Counted from the first letter of the stretch, positions 1 through 5,986 are shown. The stretch: DNA of 8,218 bases from JAICIG01 sp035532215 (GCA_035532215.1 DATKRK010000376.1:1-8218); one strand, 5' to 3'. Numbers and translations: made by a program. Notes: generated by a model from the letters alone, not told the origin.

Positions 1-1
1 G

Positions 2-76
2 CAAGCGTTGCCGGTGCAAATCCGCTCGCGGTCCTCGTATCTCTTTGCCCGCCGCCTTCTACGCACCGAGGAATAA
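2..76 (+). CDS. possible 3' end of an upstream plus-strand gene (partial)
   Basis: Frame 2 is open from the window edge and ends at TAA 74-76, giving 24 residues ending in LFARRLLRTEE. The composition resembles a charged helical protein tail. The gene would converge on the M56 gene, whose stop is at 171-173, leaving about 94 bases between them. That gap contains no convincing terminator hairpin; CCTC...GAGG near 138-152 is too weak to call. No family can be assigned from so short a piece. In GC-rich DNA a 24-codon open frame can arise by chance, so this is only a candidate. Confidence 0.22.
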   Translation, partial: QALPVQIRSRSSYLFARRLLRTEE

Positions 77-170
77 ACAACTCCCCTATATACAACGACT
101 CGGAACTCCAGCAGCCGACGACAATGCGGCGATTTCCCCTCAGTTTGGGAGGTTATTCAATCCTCGGTCC

Positions 171-2954
171 TTATCGCAGCTTGACCTCGTCGCCACCGGC
201 CTTGGTGAACATGGCCCGCACGCTCGCCGCATCGGTCTCCTTCTCCACGAAGCGGACCGTGCCATCCGCGAAGGCTGCGTAAAACCCGTTGCGTTGACCG
301 CGAGCCGGGGCGTCGAGGGCGGTGCTGTCGATATCGAGAGGCTTGGTCCAAGGAATCCGCCGGCGGCTTTGCATCACGAGGATCGTCTCGCCCGGCGCAT
401 CGCTGATGCTCTCGCGCGTGGCGGGCGAGTTGCCGTCGAACAGCGTTCCTTTGCCGGTAACGACGTAGTATTCGGCGGCGCCCTTTGGGGTCGATTGGCG
501 GGTGCTATAAATCTCCGGCATCTTCTCGACCAGTTGCTTGTTGCGCTCGCCGTCCCAAGGCTCGTCGAGCTTATAACTTTCGAACAGCTTCTGCTCACCC
601 AGGTAAGGCAGCAATTCGACGCGCCAACTGTGCAGCGTTTTGCCGTCGGGCCCAAGGACCGCCGCCGGCGGATAGTGGCCATGTGCGGCGTGGTAGGCGT
701 TGAAGGCCTCGGCCAGCCGGCCGAGTTTCGTGAGATGCTCCTGCTTCATTTTTTCCGCGTATGCGTCTTGGTATGCCTTAAGTGCTTCGAAGACCTGCGA
801 GGTGAATTCGGCGCCGAGTGTCGCTTCCGCCTGGACCTGTGTGCCCGCGACTTTCAATTTCCATGCAGAAAGCGTCTGGACCAGCGAGCCGCTGACGTCG
901 ATCTTTTCGAATTCCTTCGGCAGCGACGACGGCGTTACGAGTGGCGGAATCACCTTGAGCGTCGCCGCTAGCGCGGCCTGGGCGATCTGATTCGTCGCCG
1001 CCGTTTTCTCGGGCGATTGACAATGGGCCGTGACGCTGATCTTGAGCCCCTCGGCCGTAGAGTCAGCGTGGGCGAAGAGCAACGAGGTTTCCTTGAGGAT
1101 CGAGACGAAGAGTTGCTCGGCGGCGTCTTTTGGTTCCAGCGATTCCTTTTCAAGCTTGGCCATCGCCGCGGAATCAAGCCCCACGGCGACCGGGCTGGCA
1201 GCCGCTTCCTGCCACTGGCCATACCAAGCGGGATGAGACTGTGGATCGGCCGCCAAGACGCGCGCCACATCCTGTTCGCGCAAAACAACGATCGTGCGGT
1301 CGTCGACCATCAGATAGTCGATGACTTTGCCGGCGTCTTCGGAACCAGTACGGAAGCACTTGTGACCATTGCAGACGGTCTCTGTCACATCGTCGGCAGC
1401 CAGATCCAAGAGCATGTCGCGTAATTTGCCGGGCTCGTAGGGACGGCGCATCCGATAGATCATCACTTCCGCAGCTTCTAGGGCAGCCGGCGACTCCGGA
1501 AACGGCTCGGGGCATGGCCCGCCTTGAAGCATGATGCCATGGAATTCTTCCACTTCGAATGAACGGGTTTTGCTTTTCTCGAACAGTCCGAAACCAAAAC
1601 CGATTGCATTGGGAAGAACGCAGAAAGCGGGCTCGGCCACGATCGGCGAATGGGCGACAGCGAGCGGCTTGACCGAAATCACCGCGATCGTCTCGGCCGG
1701 AAGGTAGGACCGATCGAACGCCGGCAGCAAGGCGTCGCTTGCATTTGTGCTTGCGGTTTCGGCGGATTCGGCTTTCGCCGGCGGTTCCGCCGCTTGCGCC
1801 GCGGCAGTCGGGCCGCGGAAGCCGGAGACGCCGAGACCGACTAGCGCGAGAGTTGTCAGCAGGGCCGTCAGGCCGAGGCGCGACGGCGAACGTTCGGTGA
1901 TGAAACGGGGGTTGTCGAGCATCTCAATTCTCCTCATGAGAGTGCCGCGTGATGGGAAAAATGGGCTTCCTGCCCATAACGGTCGAGAGGGGTCCTGTTG
2001 CAAGGCCATCTGCGCCAGGACGGTCGCATAAGCTTTCGCTCCGCCGGCCAGCGCCGCCCCGCAAGCGTCGGCGGCCAACTCTTGTTCCAGCCGCAACCGC
2101 CGGGCCAGCCAATGTACGAGCGGATTGTAGAAGTGCAGAACGACGCCCGCCTGGGCCGCCAGCCATTTCAGAAAGTCGCAGTGGGCTACGTGCGACGTCT
2201 CGTGGGCCAGGATGCCCCGCCGCACTTCTGCGCTCCACGATCGCCAATCGGCAGGCAACAGAATCACCGGGCGTCGCCAGCCCACCACCGCCGGCGAACC
2301 GCCGGCTCGGGCGCCAGCCATCTCTCGCAGTTCGATCGGCCGGCGGCAACCCAGTTTTGCGCGGAGTTCATCGAGCAGACCCACGAGCGACGGATCGGAC
2401 ACGAGCTGCGTCTCGCGCAGCAGCCTGGCCAAGGCGAACAAGCCCACGAGCATTCGCGCCAGGCCGATTCCCACGCCCGCGAGCATCACGGCGGCCAGCC
2501 AGGCCGGCCAGCGCCATCGATGCGCATTGAGATCCACGCGGGATCCGACATCCAGTTGATTCTGCACTTGGCTCCGCACGGCGCCCCAAATGCCCGACAG
2601 CAGGTTGAGTACGCCCGCGTTTGGCGGAGAAGCGCCGTGGTCGGACGCAGAGTCGGCGTCGGCCGCACTCGCCGAAATTGGCGACGATGATTGCTCGGCG
2701 CGATGCAACTCGGTCTTTGCCGCGGCATCCGCTGTTGGTCCTGTCGGCCCGAGGTCGGCCAGCGTCCGCCAGCGGGGCCAGGGACCGAACGACAGCGTCG
2801 CGATGCCGACCGTGATCAGCAAGACTCCGCACAAGGTCGAAGCTCCTAGGGCGGGATGTCGGCGGCGCGCGAAGAGGTAAAGCCCCGTCGCGGCCAGGCA
2901 AAACAGGCTCGTTTGCAAGGCCATCCAGACGAGCGAGATTCCCAGCGCATTCAT
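171..2954 (-). CDS. M56 (BlaR1/MecR1-type) membrane metalloprotease fused to a DUF1559-like C-terminal domain
   Basis: Predicted 927-residue membrane protein, the sensor/protease half of a BlaI-type regulatory pair. Residues 1-58 hold two hydrophobic segments and about 150-178 another. The peptidase core follows, with zinc motif HETSH at 251-255 and the downstream ExxxD element at 292-296 (ELAAD) expected to give the third ligand. A membrane segment lies at about 359-378. Family knowledge: on sensing a ligand, M56 proteins trigger cleavage of the partner repressor. The region after 378 is not the penicillin-binding domain of true BlaR1. An uncharacterised domain (about 408-735, beginning PAFDRSYLPAETIAVISVKP) is followed by a DUF1559-like module (about 738-918) with the NAYHAAHGHYPP, SWRVELLPYL, EPWD, YYVVTGKGT, IPWTKP and FADGTVRF elements. 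The usual His of its H-x9-DG motif is Gln887. The ATG overlaps the repressor stop and has a GGGAG ribosome site 8 bases upstream. The reading frame stays open well upstream of this ATG, but that stretch is the repressor gene read out of frame. The ligand is unknown. Confidence 0.93.
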   Translation of the reverse strand: MNALGISLVWMALQTSLFCLAATGLYLFARRRHPALGASTLCGVLLITVGIATLSFGPWPRWRTLADLGPTGPTADAAAKTELHRAEQSSSPISASAADADSASDHGASPPNAGVLNLLSGIWGAVRSQVQNQLDVGSRVDLNAHRWRWPAWLAAVMLAGVGIGLARMLVGLFALARLLRETQLVSDPSLVGLLDELRAKLGCRRPIELREMAGARAGGSPAVVGWRRPVILLPADWRSWSAEVRRGILAHETSHVAHCDFLKWLAAQAGVVLHFYNPLVHWLARRLRLEQELAADACGAALAGGAKAYATVLAQMALQQDPSRPLWAGSPFFPSRGTLMRRIEMLDNPRFITERSPSRLGLTALLTTLALVGLGVSGFRGPTAAAQAAEPPAKAESAETASTNASDALLPAFDRSYLPAETIAVISVKPLAVAHSPIVAEPAFCVLPNAIGFGFGLFEKSKTRSFEVEEFHGIMLQGGPCPEPFPESPAALEAAEVMIYRMRRPYEPGKLRDMLLDLAADDVTETVCNGHKCFRTGSEDAGKVIDYLMVDDRTIVVLREQDVARVLAADPQSHPAWYGQWQEAAASPVAVGLDSAAMAKLEKESLEPKDAAEQLFVSILKETSLLFAHADSTAEGLKISVTAHCQSPEKTAATNQIAQAALAATLKVIPPLVTPSSLPKEFEKIDVSGSLVQTLSAWKLKVAGTQVQAEATLGAEFTSQVFEALKAYQDAYAEKMKQEHLTKLGRLAEAFNAYHAAHGHYPPAAVLGPDGKTLHSWRVELLPYLGEQKLFESYKLDEPWDGERNKQLVEKMPEIYSTRQSTPKGAAEYYVVTGKGTLFDGNSPATRESISDAPGETILVMQSRRRIPWTKPLDIDSTALDAPARGQRNGFYAAFADGTVRFVEKETDAASVRAMFTKAGGDEVKLR

Positions 2955-3334
2955 CCTTGCTGCTCCCGTAACAGTTTTTCCAGCCGGGCGCGTTCTTTGG
3001 CCGAGAGCTTCTCGCGCTCCATCAAGCGGACGAGCAACAGCTCTCGCGACCCTTGAAAGACGCGATCCAGCAAGTCGCCCAGCAGCCGGCGCGAAACTTC
3101 TTCGTAGCTGCGCGCCGCGACATACAGAAACGGGCGTTCGGTCGTGGTTTGTTTCAAAAACCCCTTCTCGGTCAGAATGCGAATCTGCGTGGCCACGGTC
3201 GTATAAGCGCGGTCGACGCCCGTGCGCGCCAGCTCGTCGCGAGCTTCTTGGGCCGTGATCGCGCCGCGCTTCCAGAAGACCTGCATGACCTCCAATTCGC
3301 GATTCGTCAGTTCCGTGGCCGCCGGTCGCGCCAT
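2951..3334 (-). CDS. BlaI/MecI/CopY-family winged-helix transcriptional repressor
   Basis: A 127-residue cytoplasmic DNA-binding repressor, the family's usual length (about 120-130). The N-terminal winged helix covers residues 7-72: LTNRELEVMQVFWKRG opens the domain, AYTTVATQIRILTEKGFL (43-60) is the recognition helix and start of the wing, and TERPFLYVA (65-73) is the characteristic wing strand. The charged helical C-terminus (76-127) matches the family's dimerisation and proteolysis region; the exact cleavage site is not evident. Start ATG 3334-3332 has GAGGAG at 3349-3344, 9 bases upstream. Its TGA overlaps the ATG of the M56 protease by four bases, so the two are almost certainly one operon with coupled translation. 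It most likely represses its own promoter and is inactivated through the protease. Its other targets are not visible. Confidence 0.95.
   Translation of the reverse strand: MARPAATELTNRELEVMQVFWKRGAITAQEARDELARTGVDRAYTTVATQIRILTEKGFLKQTTTERPFLYVAARSYEEVSRRLLGDLLDRVFQGSRELLLVRLMEREKLSAKERARLEKLLREQQG
2963..2967 (-). promoter_or_regulatory. ribosome binding site for the M56 protease, inside the repressor gene
   Basis: On the minus strand GGGAG lies 8 bases before ATG 2954-2952, within the last codons of the repressor. With the ATGA stop/start overlap at 2954-2951, this fixes the protease start and suggests translational coupling. Confidence 0.7.
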
Positions 3335-3343
3335 CTTGGCTCG

Positions 3344-3349
3344 CTCCTC
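3344..3349 (-). promoter_or_regulatory. ribosome binding site of the BlaI-type repressor
   Basis: GAGGAG on the minus strand, 9 bases upstream of ATG 3334-3332. It supports this start codon. Confidence 0.65.
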
Positions 3350-3360
3350 GCTCGTGCAAT

Positions 3361-3369
3361 TTGATTCAA
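3361..3369. promoter_or_regulatory. candidate repressor operator (small palindrome)
   Basis: The plus strand reads TTGATTCAA, a perfect inverted repeat TTGA-T-TCAA just downstream of the proposed transcription start and upstream of the ribosome site. Autoregulation by BlaI-type repressors at such a position is normal for the family. However, the sequence does not resemble the TACA/TGTA half-sites of characterised BlaI/MecI operators, so the assignment rests on position and symmetry only. Confidence 0.22.
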
Positions 3370-3379
3370 TAGATTTGGT

Positions 3380-3409
3380 TATTTAGATTACCGGGCGTGT
3401 AGGCGTCAA
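3380..3409 (-). promoter_or_regulatory. candidate sigma70-type promoter of the repressor-protease operon
   Basis: Reading the minus strand, TTGACG (3409-3404) is followed after 18 bases by TAAATA (3385-3380). This fits -35 and -10 boxes and would start transcription near 3373, about 40 bases before the repressor ATG. The AT-rich stretch 3355-3390 stands out from the GC-rich surroundings. The match is by eye only. Confidence 0.45.
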
Positions 3410-3456
3410 GGCCGATTTCGCGAAGGGCCATTGAAACACTGACAGCGCCGCCATAA

Positions 3457-3556
3457 GGAACGGACGAAAAATAACTTCGGCAATTTTGTTGGCCCTCGCC
3501 TAACCTCTCCCAGAGAGAGAGGGATTTGTAGGACGAAGTTGTTTTTCGTCCGTTCC
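3457..3556. repeat. 23-bp near-perfect inverted repeat with an inner CT/GA hairpin
   Basis: Arm 3457-3479 (starting GGAACGGACGAAAAATAAC) is the reverse complement of arm 3534-3556 with a single mismatch, 54 bases apart. Inside, CCTCTC (3504-3509) can pair with GAGAGG (3517-3522). The element occupies much of the divergent region between the repressor operon and the sulfatase gene. It has no coding potential and is too short for an insertion sequence. It fits a miniature palindromic intergenic element and could form a long RNA or DNA hairpin; an insulating or terminator role is possible. No flanking target duplication was seen. Confidence 0.75.
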
Positions 3557-3585
3557 CAAGCGAATTCTCCCCGCGGGCGACGCAG

Positions 3586-3624
3586 CGGCGCCGGCAGGTT
3601 AAACTACGGTCCTGACCGGCGCCG
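3586..3624. repeat. strong GC hairpin upstream of the sulfatase gene
   Basis: CGGCGCCGG-CAGG (3586-3598) pairs with CCTG-A-CCGGCGCCG (3611-3624): 13 base pairs with one bulged A and a 12-base loop (3599-3610). No T tract follows on either strand, so it is not a standard intrinsic terminator. It lies about 80 bases upstream of the sulfatase start and could fall in its untranslated leader. The remaining bases, 3625-3690, hold no promoter I can defend. Confidence 0.6.
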
Positions 3625-3691
3625 GATTGCTGGCCCGCTTCGAGCAGGATTTCGAGCCAGCGCGGTTCAAGAGCATCATCAACGAAGCATC

Positions 3692-3697
3692 GGGAGG
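3692..3697 (+). promoter_or_regulatory. ribosome binding site of the sulfatase
   Basis: GGGAGG ends 8 bases before ATG 3706. It supports this ATG over any internal start and matches the position of the N-terminal signal sequence. Confidence 0.75.
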
Positions 3698-3705
3698 ATC
3701 TTGCC

Positions 3706-5298
3706 ATGTCGAGACATTGGGCCATTGCTTGGGCCGCGCTGCTTGGCGCCATCGTTCTGCCGCACGGCGACGCGGCAGCCGCCCAACCGCAACCGCCGAA
3801 TATCGTTTTCATTTTCGCCGACGACCTGACGTGCCAGGCGATCAGCGCCTATGGCGAAAAGCGGCGGCTGCTGGAAACGCCCAATCTGGACCGCATCGCC
3901 AAGCAGGGAATGCGATTCGATCGCTGCCTGGTCACCAACTCCATCTGCGGGCCAAGCCGTGCAACGATTCTGACGGGCAAGTACTCTCACTTGAACGGGT
4001 TCTACAATAACACCAATTGCCGCTTCGACAGCAGCCAGCAAACCTTTCCCAAGCTGTTGCAAGCGGCGGGCTACACGACCGCGATGATCGGCAAGTGGCA
4101 CCTGGGCAGCGATCCGGTCGGCTTCGATTACTGGCACATCCTGCCGGGCCAAGGCGTGTACTACAACCCGCCGATGATCCGCAACGGCGAGCGCGTCAAG
4201 CACTCCGGCTACGTGACCGACATCGTCACCGATCTGTCGATCGACTGGCTGAAGAACCGCGACAAGTCGAAGCCGTTCATGCTGATGAGCCAGCACAAGG
4301 CGCCGCACCGCGAATGGTCGCCGCCGTTGCGGCTGCTGGGCTGGGATAACGACCGCGAGTATCCCGAACCGGAGACCTTGTTCGACGATTACGCCGGCCG
4401 CAGCAAGGCGGTCAGCGATCACGACATGGGGCTCGACCGCACGTTCACGGACGTCGACGCCAAGTTTCGTCCGGCGCCCAACATGACCGAAGAACAGATC
4501 AAGCAGTGGAACGAATACTACGAGCCGCGCAACGAAGCGTTCCGCAAAGCCAAGCTGACGGGCAAGGACCTGGTCCGCTGGCGGTACAACCGCTACATGC
4601 ACGACTATCTCGCCTGCGTCAAGGCCGTGGACGAGAACGTCGGGCGGCTGCTCGATTATCTCGACCAGGAGGGCCTGGCGGAAAACACGGTGGTGATTCT
4701 ATCCTCCGATCAGGGCTTTTATCTGGGCGAGCACGGCTGGTTCGATAAACGCTGGATTTTCGAAGAGTCGCTGCGCACCCCGCTCTTGGTCCGCTGGCCG
4801 GGCGTGACGAAGCCGGGCAGCGTGAACAACGAGATCGTCTCGCTGCTCGACATGGCCGAGACCTTTCTGGATATCGGCGGCGTGCAGGTTCCGGCCGACA
4901 TGCAGGGCCGCAGCATCGTGCCGCTGTGCAAGGGCCAGACGCCCGCCGACTGGCGGGCGAGCCTGTACTACCACTACTACGAGTTTCCCGTCCCGCACCG
5001 CGTGCGACCGCACTACGGAGTCATTACCAAACGCTACAAGCTGGTGCACTACTACAAGCCGGACGTCGACGATTGGGAATTGCTCGACCGCGAGAAAGAC
5101 CCGCTGGAAACGAAAAACTTCTACCACGACCCGGCCTACGCGCCGGTCGTGAAGGAACTGCACGCCGAGCTCGATCGCTTGCGGAAAGAAGTCAAGGAGA
5201 CCGGCGAGCCGCCTCGCTCGGCGTATGGCAATCGGCCGTTCGACGGCGAACCGCAACCGCCCAAGACGCCGGGCAAGAAGGCCAAGCAGAAGTCGTAG
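3706..5298 (+). CDS. secreted S1-family formylglycine sulfatase
   Basis: A 530-residue sulfatase that hydrolyses sulfate esters, most likely on a sulfated polysaccharide. Residues 1-26 form a signal-like sequence (hydrophobic 7-18, then AAAAQ), so the mature enzyme is probably periplasmic or exported. The N-terminal metal motif is NIVFIFADD (Asp39, Asp40). The S1 signature is CGPSRATILTG (81-91), where Cys81 is the residue oxidised to formylglycine. GKWHLG (129-134) supplies the usual Lys and His. The later metal motif is SSDQG (333-337), then GEHGWFDKRW and the conserved ESLRTPLLVRWPGV (355-367). The C-terminal subdomain ends in a Lys/Pro-rich tail. The GEHGWFDKRW block resembles the mucin-desulfating / N-acetylglucosamine-6-sulfatase-like group; the substrate cannot be fixed from sequence alone. 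No formylglycine-generating enzyme, transporter or glycoside hydrolase lies nearby, so it is an orphan here and must be activated by an enzyme encoded elsewhere. Length is normal and no disruption is seen. Confidence 0.96.
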   Translation: MSRHWAIAWAALLGAIVLPHGDAAAAQPQPPNIVFIFADDLTCQAISAYGEKRRLLETPNLDRIAKQGMRFDRCLVTNSICGPSRATILTGKYSHLNGFYNNTNCRFDSSQQTFPKLLQAAGYTTAMIGKWHLGSDPVGFDYWHILPGQGVYYNPPMIRNGERVKHSGYVTDIVTDLSIDWLKNRDKSKPFMLMSQHKAPHREWSPPLRLLGWDNDREYPEPETLFDDYAGRSKAVSDHDMGLDRTFTDVDAKFRPAPNMTEEQIKQWNEYYEPRNEAFRKAKLTGKDLVRWRYNRYMHDYLACVKAVDENVGRLLDYLDQEGLAENTVVILSSDQGFYLGEHGWFDKRWIFEESLRTPLLVRWPGVTKPGSVNNEIVSLLDMAETFLDIGGVQVPADMQGRSIVPLCKGQTPADWRASLYYHYYEFPVPHRVRPHYGVITKRYKLVHYYKPDVDDWELLDREKDPLETKNFYHDPAYAPVVKELHAELDRLRKEVKETGEPPRSAYGNRPFDGEPQPPKTPGKKAKQKS

Positions 5299-5314
5299 CG
5301 AGTCGAAGCCGCAA

Positions 5315-5352
5315 TCAAAGTAGTAGGCACGCGCCGTCAAAGTAGTAGGCAC
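5315..5352. repeat. duplicated 16-base intergenic motif, 22-base period
   Basis: TCAAAGTAGTAGGCAC occurs at 5315-5330 and again at 5337-5352, separated by GCGCCG. It begins 17 bases after the sulfatase stop. Motifs of this kind (GTAGTAGGCAC...) are, to my recollection, dispersed between genes in Pirellulales genomes; a genome search would confirm this. It has no coding capacity. Confidence 0.7.
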
Positions 5353-5372
5353 ACTCCTAAGAAAATATTCTG

Positions 5373-5432
5373 TGGAGGGCCGGGCGCCCTCGCCCGGCGA
5401 ATGCCGGACGGGCGGGGGTGCCCGTCCCTCCA
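5373..5432. repeat. branched palindromic intergenic element
   Basis: An outer stem, TGGAGGG (5373-5379) with CCCTCCA (5426-5432), encloses two perfect hairpins: GCCGGGC (5379-5385)/GCCCGGC (5392-5398) and GGACGGGC (5406-5413)/GCCCGTCC (5420-5427). A competing hairpin CCGGC-GAAT-GCCGG (5394-5407) joins the two. The pattern is REP/BIME-like, and I recall near-identical sequences as dispersed repeats in planctomycete genomes. It lies about 75 bases after the sulfatase stop and could end or stabilise its transcript, but no clear T tract follows. Confidence 0.75.
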
Positions 5433-5462
5433 AGAAAACAACCCGTCCCTCCAAGAAAACAA
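5421..5462. repeat. perfect 21-bp tandem duplication
   Basis: The unit beginning CCCGTCCCTCCAAGAAAAC occupies 5421-5441 and is repeated exactly at 5442-5462. The first copy overlaps the right arm of the branched palindrome, so the end of that element has apparently been duplicated in place, by slippage or a second insertion. A perfect copy suggests a recent event. Confidence 0.85.
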
Positions 5463-5553
5463 CGCATTTTCATTCGTCGGGGCGACCGAAAGTCATGGCG
5501 CCTCCGTGTGCCGTAACCGGCCTTTTGATTGACCGCTGTCGCGGGTTGGCGGC

Positions 5554-5592
5554 GGCTCACGGAGTGAGCCTGTTACGTTGGCGCAAGCGCCA
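5554..5592. repeat. two adjacent short hairpins in the gap after the sulfatase
   Basis: GGCTCAC (5554-5560) pairs with GTGAGCC (5564-5570). Nine bases later TGGCGC (5579-5584) pairs with GCGCCA (5587-5592). Both stems are perfect. They close the non-coding stretch that begins at 5299; the segment 5464-5553 before them shows no gene, repeat or promoter I can support. Neither hairpin is followed by a T run, so a terminator call is not justified. Confidence 0.55.
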
Positions 5593-5625
5593 GCGGACAT
5601 CGCATTCTCGCGCGTGGAGCGTTGT

Positions 5626-5891
5626 ATGAAACCTTATCCGCGAAAGAACATTCGCGAACCTGATAATATTATTCCCGCCATGAGCGGTTCGCACCTTGCC
5701 GACCGACGCGCGGCGCTGCGGCAGTTGGGCGCCCTGGCCGCAGTTGCCGCGGCGCCGGCCCTGCGGACTTCGACCTGTTCGAGCCGCTGACGTTTTTGCA
5801 GCACTGCCAAAAGCTGGGCGCCGGCGGGAATGCGGCGGAGATTTTTTTGGCGGCCGATGTCGGGTTGGCGGCGCGGTTCTCGATTAGTTGA
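5626..5891 (+). pseudogene. decayed 5' fragment of a Tat-exported protein, possibly a sugar phosphate isomerase/epimerase
   Basis: ATG 5626 (GGAG at 5616-5619) or ATG 5680 opens a short frame. From 5680 it reads like a Tat signal: MSGSHLADRRAALRQLG followed by an Ala-rich hydrophobic stretch (AALAAVAAAPAL style). The frame stops at 5788-5790 just after the signal. From 5766 a different frame continues with a protein-like segment, DFDLFEPLTFLQHCQKLGAGG, then runs to TGA 5889-5891. Joining the two needs a one-base deletion or equivalent near 5763-5767. The 'F.EPL.FL.HC..LGAGG' segment recalls the N-terminus of planctomycete TIM-barrel sugar phosphate isomerase/epimerase proteins; this is from memory and not proved. 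The tail after GAGG is unlike that family, so most of the gene appears deleted. Alternatively it is a chance 54-residue ORF. Confidence 0.5.
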
Positions 5892-5897
5892 TTGCAG

Positions 5898-5930
5898 TTC
5901 CCGCGCGGCCCGGTTCCGGGCTAACGGGAA
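5898..5930. repeat. nested stem-loop between the relic and the surface-protein gene
   Basis: An outer TTCCCG (5898-5903)/CGGGAA (5925-5930) stem encloses a perfect inner hairpin GCCCGG (5908-5913)/CCGGGC (5916-5921). It begins a few bases after the relic's stop and ends about 56 bases before the next start codon, so it may lie in that gene's leader or be another dispersed palindrome. Confidence 0.5.
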
Positions 5931-5974
5931 GCGCAGGGGCAGGGCGTGCGTCGGCTGATACCCCATCGACAATC

Positions 5975-5980
5975 AGGAGA
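5975..5980 (+). promoter_or_regulatory. ribosome binding site fixing the GTG start at 5987
   Basis: AGGAGA ends 6 bases before GTG 5987. It is the only good ribosome site near the 5' end of the long open frame. The first in-frame ATG (6110-6112) would cut through the conserved N-terminal motif, so the GTG start is preferred. Confidence 0.75.
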
Positions 5981-5986
5981 TTCGCC

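Noticed and set aside
45..971. 308-codon plus-strand open frame
   Set aside because: It lies antisense to the M56 gene, which has a zinc motif, domain matches and operon context. The translation is Arg-rich with no family motif, as expected of a shadow frame in GC-rich DNA.
2955..3359. Upstream extension of the M56 reading frame by 135 codons
   Set aside because: The stretch is the repressor gene read in another frame. The coupled ATG at 2954 with its ribosome site and following membrane segment is the real start.
3366..3812. 148-codon minus-strand open frame across the divergent intergenic region
   Set aside because: It overlaps the inverted repeat and the sulfatase signal sequence and has no recognisable domain or ribosome site.
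3627..4010. Plus-strand open frame starting LLARFEQDFEPARFKSIINEAS before the sulfatase
   Set aside because: The first residues look protein-like, but the frame continues as a shadow of the sulfatase. It begins at a TTG without a ribosome site. It could be a gene scrap, with no support.
3679..4602. 307-codon minus-strand open frame opposite the sulfatase
   Set aside because: Antisense to a gene with complete S1 sulfatase motifs; the translation is Arg/Val-rich without domain features.
5315..5462. CRISPR array
   Set aside because: Each repeat occurs only twice, with a 6-base or no spacer, and no cas genes are present. These are duplicated intergenic elements.
5372..5629. 85-codon frame beginning MEGRAPSPGECRTGGG
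   Set aside because: This is translation of the branched palindrome and tandem duplication. The repeat explains the sequence better than a gene.
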